Below, piece by piece: positions 1 through 6,529 of a DNA stretch of 25,595 nucleotides. The stretch is taken from positions 1-25,595 of IMG/VR virus record IMGVR_UViG_3300031951_001098; one strand, 5' to 3'. The stretch is from a virus. A program made the translations under genes and the position numbers. The notes beneath the pieces are model-generated. The model did no database searches and had not been told where the DNA came from. It was given only the letters and a program-made list of their open reading frames with translations. Positions within the stretch are counted from its first letter, which is position 1. Each line of letters begins with the position of its first letter.

Positions 1-1
1 C

Positions 2-235
2 GAGCCCGGCTGCAAGTGCAACGCCCGCGCGGCAGAGATGGACCGCATGGAGAAGGCGTCCCCTGGCTGGTGCGAGGCCAACATCGACCTGATCGTCGGA
101 TGGCTCCGCGAGGAGGCGACGAAACGCAACCTGCTGTTTGTGGACGCCGCTGGCGCCATGCTGGTCAGGCGGGCCATCAAGAACGCCAAGAAGTCACAGG
201 CTTCCGCTGTTGCCCGCCAGCAGCCGCCCGGGTAG
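2..235 (+). CDS. C-terminal part of a Cys-containing protein of unknown function
   Basis: The reading frame is open from the left edge (base 2) to a TAG at 233-235, so the gene is cut by the window and only about 77 residues are visible. The visible part has a short cysteine cluster (GCKCN, then WCEAN about 20 residues later), which could bind zinc. It is followed by an amphipathic helix-rich segment (IVGWLREEATKR, then AGAMLVRRAIKNAKK) and a short polar tail. I associate this Cys-helix arrangement with C-terminal tails of phage or planctomycete proteins, but I cannot name a function. An ATG at 38 exists, but the frame is open upstream with protein-like composition, so a true start before the window is more likely. 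The next gene follows 27 bp later in the same direction. Confidence 0.55.
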   Translation, partial: EPGCKCNARAAEMDRMEKASPGWCEANIDLIVGWLREEATKRNLLFVDAAGAMLVRRAIKNAKKSQASAVARQQPPG

Positions 236-262
236 CATCATGCTACAAGGCAAGACATCAAG

Positions 263-574
263 ATGGCCGCCAAAGACCACCACTTCAAACTCCACGGCCT
301 CCGCTGGCTCTTCCGGTTCACGAGGCTCCGGGGCAGCGCCGCCGGCTGGGCCTACCTCCCGAACCCGCTGAAGCCGCAGCAGGAGCGGAAGATTCTCATC
401 GACGACCGGCTGAAAAATCGCCCCCTCTTGGAGACGATCGTGCATGAGTGCGTCCATGTCTCGTTCCCGTCGGCGAGTGAAGAGCACGTTACCGAGTGCG
501 CCAGAGACATCGCCAGAGTCCTCTGGACCCTCGGCTACCGGATCGACGCCGGCAAGGCCGCAGAGCCTCGCTGA
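263..574 (+). CDS. small HExxH zinc-metallopeptidase-like protein
   Basis: This is a 103-residue protein. Its central segment LLETIVHECVHVSFP contains HECVH, a match to the HExxH zinc-binding and catalytic motif of zincin metallopeptidases. About 10 residues later SEEHVTE supplies a further acidic residue and a histidine that could be a third ligand. The N-terminal part (WLFRFTRLRGSAAGWAYLP) looks like a short beta-rich region, and ILIDDRL just before the helix fits the layout of minimal SprT/ImmA-like peptidases. It is far shorter than ordinary secreted peptidases and has no signal peptide, so it should act in the cytoplasm. The ATG at 263 is preceded by AAGG about 12 bases upstream. The fold and substrate are inferred; only the motif is seen. 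Confidence 0.65.
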   Translation: MAAKDHHFKLHGLRWLFRFTRLRGSAAGWAYLPNPLKPQQERKILIDDRLKNRPLLETIVHECVHVSFPSASEEHVTECARDIARVLWTLGYRIDAGKAAEPR

Positions 575-590
575 CGCCGTCGCCTCTCGC

Positions 591-800
591 GTGACGAACT
601 CGCGGCCCGGCTACGCCTGCTGGTTCGACAAACTGCCTGAACACATCAAGCCGGAGTTCGAGGAGGCCCGTCGCCGCTTCGATCGCAACATCCACCAGAA
701 GTCGGCCTACGCCCGCGCCATCATCCAGGTGGCGAAGGATCGCGGGTTCGAAATTGCCGGCGAGAATAGGGTGATCGAATGGCTAAGTCGCGGTCGGTAG
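591..800 (+). CDS. small protein of unknown function, start uncertain
   Basis: The C-terminal 70 codons have convincing protein character: GYACWFDKLPEHIKPEFEE, then an Arg-rich helix, then a segment ending VIEWLSRGR. It reads as a compact helical protein. The reading frame is open well upstream, overlapping the HExxH gene in another frame. There SLADAVASR precedes the GTG at 591 and may belong to the protein, but no good start with a Shine-Dalgarno site is visible. I therefore give GTG 591 as the most conservative start. The 3' end overlaps the start of the phosphoesterase gene by 22 bp, which suggests translational coupling. I do not recognise the family. Confidence 0.5.
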   Translation: MTNSRPGYACWFDKLPEHIKPEFEEARRRFDRNIHQKSAYARAIIQVAKDRGFEIAGENRVIEWLSRGR

Positions 801-1960
801 CCGACGCCGTCGGGGACAAACTGCCGCCGCCGGCGCCCCGCGCCGACGCGGAGCAGGTCACGACCCGGCACGAGGGCGACGGAATCGAGGCGCGCTCGAC
901 CAGCCGACGCATCAAGACTGTCGAAGACCTCCTCCGGCACATCGAAGCGGATATGACCCGCTACGAGGTGGCGGCGAGCGAGGCCACGACATGGGACGTC
1001 GGCTCGACGGACGCGGACGGTGACGTCACCGTGACGCAACTGCACCGGGTGTTCGTCCGGCTCAAGCCGAAGGCGGGACCGACGACCCGCGAGGTCGTCG
1101 AGGGGCTGATCGCCGCCGCAAGCCGTGGCATCCGCCAGCACAGGCCGCCAGCGGCGAAGCGACGGAAGCCGGCCCCCGCCGGCCTCTGGCAGGTCGTCAT
1201 CGTCGCCGACACGCATTTCGGCGCCTACGCCTGGGGGAAGACGACCGGCGGCGCCGATTACGACCTCGACGTCGCCGAAGCTCGCGTGACCGCCGCGACT
1301 CAGAAACTCCTCGAGGCCGGCGACGGCTACGAGCCGGCGGTCAGGACGATCGCCTTCCTGGGCGACCTATTCCATTTCGACACCCCGGCTGGGACGACCA
1401 CCAGCGGCACGCCGCTCGAGCGGGACGGGAGGCTCCAGAAGGTCGTGAACGTCGCCAGCGACGTCCTGCTGGGCATCGTGGAGCGGTCGGCCGCGACGGC
1501 GAAGACCGAGGTGCTGACGGTCAACGGAAACCACGACGAAGTCCTCACCTGGGCGTTTCAGCGGATTCTGCTCGAGCGGTTCCGCGGGGCGAAGGACGTC
1601 ACCGTCATGCCGCAGTTCACCGGCAGGCAGTACGTCGCCAAGGGGAAGAACCTGCTGGGGTTCGCCCACGGCCACAAGGCGAAGAAGCGGTTGCCGCAGA
1701 TCATGGCGCTGGAGCAGTCGGTGGCATGGAGCGCGAGCACCTACCGCGAGTGGCACACGGGCCACCTGCACCACCAGGCGGCCGACCACAACAAGCCGCT
1801 GGACACGCTGGACGGCGTCATCGTCAGGACGGCGCCGACGGTGGTTCCGCCGGACGACTGGCACTCGACCGGAGGCTTCATTGGGGCCAGACAGTGCATG
1901 GAGACGTTTCTGTACCACCCCGACGGCGGCCTCATGTCCATGCACGTTGCAGGAGTCTAG
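779..1960 (+). CDS. calcineurin-like metallophosphoesterase
   Basis: This 393-residue protein has the full series of metallophosphoesterase motifs. They are DTHFG near residue 144, GDLFH near 198, GNHD near 250, HGHK near 297 and GHLHH near 327. These bind two metal ions and hydrolyse phosphomonoesters or phosphodiesters. The first 130 or so residues lack these motifs and end in a basic, proline-rich stretch (PPAAKRRKPAPAG), so they look like a separate N-terminal domain. In phages such enzymes are found near recombination or nucleotide genes and may act on DNA ends or nucleotides. The neighbours here (dCMP deaminase and dNMP kinase directly downstream) fit a nucleotide or DNA role, but the substrate is not visible. 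The start ATG overlaps the previous gene by 22 bp. Confidence 0.85.
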   Translation: MAKSRSVADAVGDKLPPPAPRADAEQVTTRHEGDGIEARSTSRRIKTVEDLLRHIEADMTRYEVAASEATTWDVGSTDADGDVTVTQLHRVFVRLKPKAGPTTREVVEGLIAAASRGIRQHRPPAAKRRKPAPAGLWQVVIVADTHFGAYAWGKTTGGADYDLDVAEARVTAATQKLLEAGDGYEPAVRTIAFLGDLFHFDTPAGTTTSGTPLERDGRLQKVVNVASDVLLGIVERSAATAKTEVLTVNGNHDEVLTWAFQRILLERFRGAKDVTVMPQFTGRQYVAKGKNLLGFAHGHKAKKRLPQIMALEQSVAWSASTYREWHTGHLHHQAADHNKPLDTLDGVIVRTAPTVVPPDDWHSTGGFIGARQCMETFLYHPDGGLMSMHVAGV

Positions 1961-1962
1961 TT

Positions 1963-2457
1963 GTGATTGCACACCGCAGGACAGACGCGGAGTGGTTAAG
2001 AGCCGCCTGCCTCGAGGCAGCCCGAAGCCATGACCCGTCTACGCAGAACGCAGCGATCATCGTCACGCTTGACAGCCTCGTGGCGGTCGGGATCAACAAG
2101 GTGCCGGGCGGCGTGTACCCACTGCCGACAAGGCTCGTGAGGCCAGAGAAGTACGAGTACGTCGAGCACGCGGAGCGGGCGGCGATCTACAGCGCCTGCC
2201 GGTACGGCATGACCACCAAAGGGGCGACGATGTTCTGCCCGTGGTTCGCCTGCGTGGACTGCGCCAGGGGGATCATCCTCTCCGGCATCCGGCAGGTGGT
2301 CGGCCACGTTCGGACCCGTGCGGCCACGCCGGAGCGGTGGCTGGAGAGCATCCAGAAGGCCGAGGCGATGCTGGACGAGGCCGGGGTAGGGATGCGGTGG
2401 ATCGCCGATCCGCTGGGGGTGACGATTCGGTTCAACGAAGAGGAGATGCCACTGTGA
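1963..2457 (+). CDS. deoxycytidylate (dCMP) deaminase family protein
   Basis: This 164-residue protein has the zinc deaminase signature. HAE at residues 69-71 provides the metal histidine and the proton-shuttle glutamate, and FACVDCARGII (Cys97 and Cys100) provides the two cysteines. The family converts dCMP to dUMP, feeding dTMP synthesis. The order with the kinase gene directly downstream supports a phage nucleotide-supply pathway. I chose GTG 1963 because AGGAG lies 7 bases upstream and the protein then starts with a normal deaminase N-terminal helix. The frame stays open further upstream but overlaps the phosphoesterase gene. The last bases overlap the kinase start in a GTGA junction. ComEB-like or tRNA-type deaminases are alternatives within the same fold. 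Confidence 0.88.
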   Translation: MIAHRRTDAEWLRAACLEAARSHDPSTQNAAIIVTLDSLVAVGINKVPGGVYPLPTRLVRPEKYEYVEHAERAAIYSACRYGMTTKGATMFCPWFACVDCARGIILSGIRQVVGHVRTRAATPERWLESIQKAEAMLDEAGVGMRWIADPLGVTIRFNEEEMPL

Positions 2458-3011
2458 TCATTGGCTTGGCGGGGGCGGCAGGGGCGGGGAAGGACACGGT
2501 CGCGGAGCGGCTGCTGGTGGCCCACCAGTTCGTGCCGCTGGCGTTCGCTGACCCGCTCTACGAGGCGGTATCGGTCATCACCGGCCTGTCGGTGGACGAG
2601 TTGCAGGACCGGACGCGGAAGGAAAGAGCCCTCGGCTGGATTTCCTGCTCGCCGAGGCGGCTGCTCCAGACGCTGGGGACGGACTGGGGGCGGCAGATGA
2701 TCCACCCGGAGATATGGGTGATGTCCACGATGCGTCGGATCGAGGCCCACCCGGAGTTCAACTACTGCCTGACGGATGTCCGATTCCCCAACGAGGCCGA
2801 GGCCATAAAGGCCCGCGGGGGCGTTGTCTGGCGGGTGACGCGGGCGGTCGGCGCCGGCCTGGACGCCACCGCGGCAGCCCACTCGAGCGAGGCGGGCATC
2901 CCCGACAAGTACGTCGACCTGGAACTCGCCAACGACGGCAGCGTGGATTCGCTGTGGCGTGCCGTGGACGCCGCCATCGGAAGCCTACAGGCCGCTACAA
3001 TAGAGGCATAG
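2454..3011 (+). CDS. deoxynucleoside monophosphate kinase
   Basis: This 185-residue P-loop protein begins at a GTG overlapping the deaminase stop (GTGA). The Walker A motif GAAGAGKDT lies at residues 6-14. The segments PLAFADPLYEAV, LLQTLGTDWGRQ and CLTDVRFPNEAEA are characteristic of phage dNMP kinases of the T4 gene 1 type, which phosphorylate dNMPs to dNDPs. GAGGAG lies about 13 bases before the start. Coupling to the deaminase gene suggests the two are made together to raise the dNTP supply for phage replication. The length is normal for this family. A 57-bp gap follows, in which I see no gene. Confidence 0.88.
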   Translation: MIIGLAGAAGAGKDTVAERLLVAHQFVPLAFADPLYEAVSVITGLSVDELQDRTRKERALGWISCSPRRLLQTLGTDWGRQMIHPEIWVMSTMRRIEAHPEFNYCLTDVRFPNEAEAIKARGGVVWRVTRAVGAGLDATAAAHSSEAGIPDKYVDLELANDGSVDSLWRAVDAAIGSLQAATIEA

Positions 3012-3068
3012 CCCCTGTAGCACGCCCCGTGAGGCCCGTCGAGGCCCGCAACGCACAAGGAGGTGCCT

Positions 3069-3422
3069 GTGGAACCGAAGATTCGTCGCAAGTTCAAGAG
3101 CCTGCCCGTCACGCTGTCGACGGCGACGGCTGTCGCCACCACGATCCGCTGGGACGACGTTGCCGGCGGGTGTCTGCTCATGGGGACTGCCGTCACGGCG
3201 TCCCAGTCGATCCAGTTGTGGTGCAGCGGCACGACCGACGGCTCGTTCGGCCGCCTCTACAACGCCGACGGCAGTGCCGCCGACATCACGCTCGTCCCGT
3301 CGCTGACTGAGAGCCGGACGTATGCCCTGCCGGACGCGGCCTTCGGGGTCGGGGCGCTCAAGTTCGTTGCAGCGTCGACGAACTCGACCGCCGCGGCTTG
3401 CATCGTGATGCTCAAGACTTGA
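3069..3422 (+). CDS. small structural-like protein, probable virion component
   Basis: This is a 117-residue protein. I chose GTG 3069 because AAGGAGG lies at 3057-3063, five bases upstream; the in-frame GTG at 3063 overlaps that site. After a short basic N terminus (EPKIRRKFKS) the sequence is rich in Ser, Thr, Ala and Val with alternating hydrophobic residues (TLSTATAVATTIRW, LMGTAVTASQSIQLW, LKFVAASTNSTAAACIVML). This is typical of an all-beta fold. Such proteins in phages are often head-decoration, neck or fibre-associated parts. The location next to a holin-like gene and a LamG-like gene supports a late, structural role. No specific family is recognised. Confidence 0.6.
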   Translation: MEPKIRRKFKSLPVTLSTATAVATTIRWDDVAGGCLLMGTAVTASQSIQLWCSGTTDGSFGRLYNADGSAADITLVPSLTESRTYALPDAAFGVGALKFVAASTNSTAAACIVMLKT

Positions 3423-3431
3423 GGCTGCACC

Positions 3432-3689
3432 ATGACCGACGCAGCCAAGGAAACTATTTTCCAACTGCTCCGCGATTACGGGTTCGCCACGCTGGTCGCG
3501 TGTTTTCTCGGCTACGTCGGCCGGCAGGATGTAATCCTGCCAATGGTCGAGTCGCACAAGGCGTTCCTGAAAGAAATCGCCGAGACGCAACGCGAGATCA
3601 GTAAGGCCGTTGGCGAGCAGACGAAACTGCTCTACGCACTGCAACCGCGGCCGGTGAACGACGGCAAGCCTGACGCAACGAGGAACTGA
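3432..3689 (+). CDS. holin-like or membrane-anchored coiled-coil protein
   Basis: This 85-residue protein has one hydrophobic segment near residues 15-33 (GFATLVACFLGYVG). It is followed by a long charged amphipathic helix (SHKAFLKEIAETQREISKAV) likely to form a coiled coil, and a polar tail. GAGG lies 9 bases before the ATG. A single N-terminal transmembrane helix with a cytoplasmic or periplasmic helix is common in phage holins and in small membrane proteins encoded beside lysis or tail genes. No endolysin is visible beside it in this window, so the lysis role is only a suggestion. It sits between two probable virion genes and shares their direction. Confidence 0.6.
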   Translation: MTDAAKETIFQLLRDYGFATLVACFLGYVGRQDVILPMVESHKAFLKEIAETQREISKAVGEQTKLLYALQPRPVNDGKPDATRN

Positions 3690-3693
3690 CGCA

Positions 3694-4434
3694 ATGGGCA
3701 TGAGCGGACGGCTGCTGCGGCCACTGGCCACTGGGTTCACCCCGCGCAGCATCAGCGGCCTTGCCGCGTGGTGGGACGCCAGCGACGCCGCGTCGATCAC
3801 TACCGTGAGCGGTGCCGTCAGCCAGTGGAACGACAAAAGCGGCAACGGCTTGCACGCCACGCAGACGACGGCCAACAACAGGCCAGTGAACACGTCGCAG
3901 ACGCTGAACGGACGCGCCGTCATGACGTTCGACGGCTCAAACGACATCATGTCGTTCGCCGGCACGGCGCGAACCGACGAGACGCAATTTGTCGTCGTCA
4001 GGAACAACATGGTGGCCGGCGGGGTTTCCACCCAGCAGATAATTGGGAGTGGGGCTTCCGGGTTCGGGCTTGCGGCGACCATCAAAAACGATGGGAGTGT
4101 CAATAGTGATTTGTGGGCCTACTGCGGCGGCTTTGTTGTTGGCACCACGACAGCGAGGTATTCATTCTCGGCAAACAACCCGTTTGGGCCGGCGGTGGTC
4201 GCGGCCATTCGGTCGTCGGCGTCTGGCGGCATCCTGCGTACGGACGGTGTGCAGCGTGCTACCTGCACAACCAGCAACTCGTATGCGCTCGCCAGCATTG
4301 GTGGCGCTGGGGCGTCGTTTCCGCTGAACGGCTACATCGCGGAGATTGTGATCTACTCGCGGGCCTTGTCTGTGGCGGACGTGCAGCGCGTGGAGCGGTA
4401 TCTCGGTACAAAGTGGGGCTTGACGGTCGCATGA
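3694..4434 (+). CDS. LamG/concanavalin A-like domain protein, probable tail or host-contact protein
   Basis: This is a 246-residue protein. The motif ISGLAAWWDASDAASIT near the N terminus, then VSQWNDKSGNGLHA, NGRAVMTFDGSNDIM and the C-terminal YIAEIVIYSRALSVADVQ are hallmarks of the LamG/ConA-like jelly-roll domain. This domain often binds carbohydrates and is common at the ends of phage tail proteins. YSRALS...VERYLGTKWG is the usual final strand and helix of the fold. There is no signal peptide. With the flanking holin-like gene and the short overlapping gene downstream, a receptor-binding or accessory tail function is the best inference. Its stop overlaps the next start (ATGA at 4431-4434). 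Confidence 0.75.
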   Translation: MGMSGRLLRPLATGFTPRSISGLAAWWDASDAASITTVSGAVSQWNDKSGNGLHATQTTANNRPVNTSQTLNGRAVMTFDGSNDIMSFAGTARTDETQFVVVRNNMVAGGVSTQQIIGSGASGFGLAATIKNDGSVNSDLWAYCGGFVVGTTTARYSFSANNPFGPAVVAAIRSSASGGILRTDGVQRATCTTSNSYALASIGGAGASFPLNGYIAEIVIYSRALSVADVQRVERYLGTKWGLTVA

Positions 4435-4718
4435 GATTCTTTCGAACGGCGAACGAGACGCTGTACGAGACGATCCGGCTGCAACTGGACGCCGCGTGGG
4501 GGCATCCGTCCGCAGACGGGCAAACCGTCACCTGCTTCGACCCAGCCGACGTAGCCCCGCATGACAGTTCTGGTAGGGTGCTTCTGGCTGTGCATGCTGA
4601 GTTCGCAACGTGGGAGCCAGCCGCAACGATCCTGCCGCAACTCCTCGCTAGCGGCGCCGTAGAGGAGATCACGCAGCAGACATACATGGCGGCCCTGCCG
4701 CAAACCCCCGAACCGTGA
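4431..4718 (+). CDS. short protein coupled to the LamG-like gene, unknown function
   Basis: This 95-residue protein starts at an ATG overlapping the LamG-gene stop by 4 bases, so translation is probably coupled. The sequence has an N-terminal segment (MRFFRTANETLYETIRLQLD) and a hydrophilic middle. Its C-terminal part (HAEFATWEPAATILPQLLA) could form a helix. I recognise no catalytic motif, signal peptide or membrane segment. The tight coupling suggests it works with the LamG-like protein, for example as an assembly helper. It ends only 10 bp from the end of the convergent integrase gene and so marks the end of the rightward late-gene run. Confidence 0.6.
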   Translation: MRFFRTANETLYETIRLQLDAAWGHPSADGQTVTCFDPADVAPHDSSGRVLLAVHAEFATWEPAATILPQLLASGAVEEITQQTYMAALPQTPEP

Positions 4719-4730
4719 CTGCATCGGTTC
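4710..4730. terminator. possible bidirectional hairpin between convergent genes
   Basis: GAACCG at 4710-4715 and CGGTTC at 4725-4730 form a 6-bp perfect inverted repeat with a 9-nt loop, between the end of the plus-strand short gene and the end of the minus-strand integrase gene. The position suits a shared terminator, but no T-run follows on either side, so this is weak. Confidence 0.3.
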
Positions 4731-5622
4731 ACGACACCTTCGGCAGTCGCTGCGGCGTATCGGTGTCCGGCTCGACGATCCTGGGGTCCAGGTATTTCCG
4801 CGTGACCGTTGGGCTGGAGTGACCCATCAGCTTCTGCGGATCGCCGCCACCGGCCGCGTAGTAGGACGCCGACGTCTTACGCACGCGGTGGAACTTACTC
4901 AGCCGATCGTTCGGAAGCCCCGCCCGCTCGCAGATGCGGCCAAGACGCCGCCAGATGTTCGTATAGGCGCGGTCCCAGTCGAAGACGAGCTTGCGCCTGC
5001 CCTTGATCAGCATGATCGCATCGTGGCACTCCTGCGGAATCGGACGGTAGATATCTGCACGCTGGCCCTTCCGGCCCTCGGCGCGAAACACGATCGCCTT
5101 CTCCTCAACGTCGCCCCACTCGATCGCCAAGAGTGCGCCGACCCGCTCTCCTGTCCAGTACGCCGTCTGGAGAATCGCGCGGAACCACAACGCCGACGGC
5201 GACCCGCAGACTTCGCCATGCTCGCCATCGCAGGCCACCAGCAGCCGACGAAACTCGTCGATCAGCCAGGCACGAGGCACACGCTCTGGCACCCGAATCG
5301 TCCGTATCTGAGGCCACGGGCATAGACCACGCCTCGCGGCAAAGTCGGCGATGGCGTGCAGCTGCGCACGATCTTTGGCCGCCGTCCCGACACTCCGCTG
5401 GGAAAGCCGCCACGCCAAGAACTTGGCGAGCGACAGTTCGTCGAGGTGTTCGACGGTCGGCTCGACGCCAAGGAACTCCCCGTACTTGCGGATCGTCATC
5501 TCATACAGCCTGACCGTCCTATCACTGACCCCCCTAAGAGGGGCGTATAGGTCAATCAGTAATCGGTGCAGCGTCATGGTGGTATCCCCAAAAGGAAGTA
5601 CCACATCCATGCGGTTAGGCAA
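4729..5622 (-). CDS. int: tyrosine recombinase (phage integrase)
   Basis: This is a 297-residue protein. The N-terminal half (TLHRLLIDLYAPLRG to about residue 115) looks like the SAM-like core-binding domain. The catalytic residues are all present in order: Arg160 in TGERVGAL, Lys185 in the beta-hairpin, HRVR at 245-248, His268 in LMGHSS and the nucleophile Tyr277 in VTRKYLDP. The enzyme carries out site-specific recombination between attP and attB. The tRNA 3' fragment at 5858-5887, some 240 bp upstream of its start, is the likely core site. An internal ATG (5577) preceded by GGGGA may be the true start, giving 282 residues. The extra insert that marks integron integrases (IntI) between the second and third catalytic boxes is absent, so I call it a phage integrase. 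Confidence 0.92.
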   Translation of the reverse strand: MPNRMDVVLPFGDTTMTLHRLLIDLYAPLRGVSDRTVRLYEMTIRKYGEFLGVEPTVEHLDELSLAKFLAWRLSQRSVGTAAKDRAQLHAIADFAARRGLCPWPQIRTIRVPERVPRAWLIDEFRRLLVACDGEHGEVCGSPSALWFRAILQTAYWTGERVGALLAIEWGDVEEKAIVFRAEGRKGQRADIYRPIPQECHDAIMLIKGRRKLVFDWDRAYTNIWRRLGRICERAGLPNDRLSKFHRVRKTSASYYAAGGGDPQKLMGHSSPTVTRKYLDPRIVEPDTDTPQRLPKVS

Positions 5623-5818
5623 CGTCGCGCATCATGCGGTTTGTGACAATCAAGACTTTTTCGATTCGGCAGTGCGGGTACTCGGCACCCTTGGTCGCGG
5701 ACCAGACGGTTTTCGCCTTTCGTTTTGCCCCTGCCGCGGACTTTGCCCAGGTCGGCATTTCGTCGGCATCGGCAACCTCACCGTCTGTCCACTCGATCAA
5801 AACAGCGTATTTCCGCAC
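5615..5818 (-). CDS. small protein upstream of the integrase, unknown function
   Basis: The frame starts with GTG at 5818, giving 67 residues beginning MRKYAVLIEWTDGEVADA. AAAGGA lies 9 bases upstream on the minus strand. A longer version from ATG 5860 (81 residues) would run into the tRNA-like attachment sequence and is less likely. The protein is basic in the middle (KSAAGAKRKAKTV) with a hydrophobic strand near the end (CRIEKVLIVTN). Its last 8 bp overlap the integrase gene, so the two are probably transcribed and translated together. A role in directing or controlling integration is possible from position only; no family is recognised. Confidence 0.55.
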   Translation of the reverse strand: MRKYAVLIEWTDGEVADADEMPTWAKSAAGAKRKAKTVWSATKGAEYPHCRIEKVLIVTNRMMRDVA

Positions 5819-5857
5819 GTTTTTGCGTCCTTTCTGGTGGTTTCTCGCGTCCTGCTT

Positions 5858-5887
5858 CACCCGGGGGTTCGAATCCCCTATCCTCCA
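5858..5887 (+). other. tRNA 3'-end fragment, probable attP/att core site
   Basis: The sequence contains a complete T arm (five G at 5863-5867, loop TTCGAAT, then CCCCT) followed by a 7-base acceptor half ATCCTCC and discriminator A at 5887. No matching 5' acceptor half (GGAGGAT) or anticodon arm lies in the preceding 80 bases, so this is only the 3' end of a tRNA gene. That is the classic form of a phage attachment site, which restores the host tRNA gene on integration. It lies next to the integrase module. Whether it is attP in a free genome or a prophage end cannot be told from this window. Confidence 0.8.
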
Positions 5888-5919
5888 CTGACGCGGGTAA
5901 CCTAGCGGGGACGGAAAAT

Positions 5920-6480
5920 ATGGTCAAGTTGGCGTATCTTGCCCAAGCGGTCGGGTCTGCCGAGGCGGCGGCGATCCTCGGCGTTCATTTTACCCAACCG
6001 CGCAAGATGGTTGAAAAGGGGCAACTCACCGCCCATATGCTGGCCGACAGCCTCTACACCGACGAGCCGACCAGAACCTTCGCGATCTACGACGGCGGCG
6101 AGTGCGAGGCGAACTTTCAGGAGTACGACGAGGCGTACCGGGAGAGCGGCGGTAAGACGAAGCGTCGGCCCAGGGCGTGGCTCCACACGCGACCCGACGT
6201 TCTTCGGCACCTGCGGGCCGTCAAGACGCCGATCGAGTTCTCCGACGCCATCGGAATGGCCGAGGCGGCCAAAATCCTCTGCGTCCACCAGACTCTGATA
6301 CCGCGGCTGGTGACGCTCGGGAAAATCATCGGCCGCAGGCCGTGGAACCCTCGCGGCGGCAAGGGGCCGAAAATCTACATCATCTCCAGACAGTCCTGCC
6401 AGGAGAACATCCGGCAGACGCGGGCCAAGGAATCCGCCGGAACGAAGCCCGGCCGGAAGCGTCGGAAGAAGGTGTCTTGA
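5920..6480 (+). CDS. tandem helix-turn-helix protein (excisionase/MerR-like fold), possible regulator or excisionase
   Basis: This is a 186-residue protein with two related HTH units. The first is near residues 10-42 (VGSAEAAAILGVHFTQPRK...GQL) and the second near residues 110-142 (IGMAEAAKILCVHQTLIPRLV...GKI). Both match the pattern of the excisionase/MerR winged-helix family (xAAxILxVHxxxxxxxVxxGxI). The C terminus is very basic (TKPGRKRRKK), suiting DNA binding. It is the first rightward gene after the attachment site and diverges from the integrase pair, so it may be the excisionase, a lysogeny regulator, or both. ATG 5920 is only weakly preceded by a purine-rich stretch. The frame continues upstream through the att fragment, but those residues lack protein character. 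Confidence 0.72.
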   Translation: MVKLAYLAQAVGSAEAAAILGVHFTQPRKMVEKGQLTAHMLADSLYTDEPTRTFAIYDGGECEANFQEYDEAYRESGGKTKRRPRAWLHTRPDVLRHLRAVKTPIEFSDAIGMAEAAKILCVHQTLIPRLVTLGKIIGRRPWNPRGGKGPKIYIISRQSCQENIRQTRAKESAGTKPGRKRRKKVS

Positions 6481-6529
6481 CCCGTAGCCAATGCTCGGAT
6501 ACAGTGCCTCCCGCTCAAGGAGGACGACC

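Noticed and set aside
4729-5622. Tyrosine recombinase as the integron integrase of the array
   Set aside because: It lacks the extra insert between the catalytic boxes that marks IntI, lies 16 kb away, and has its own tRNA-type attachment site beside it.
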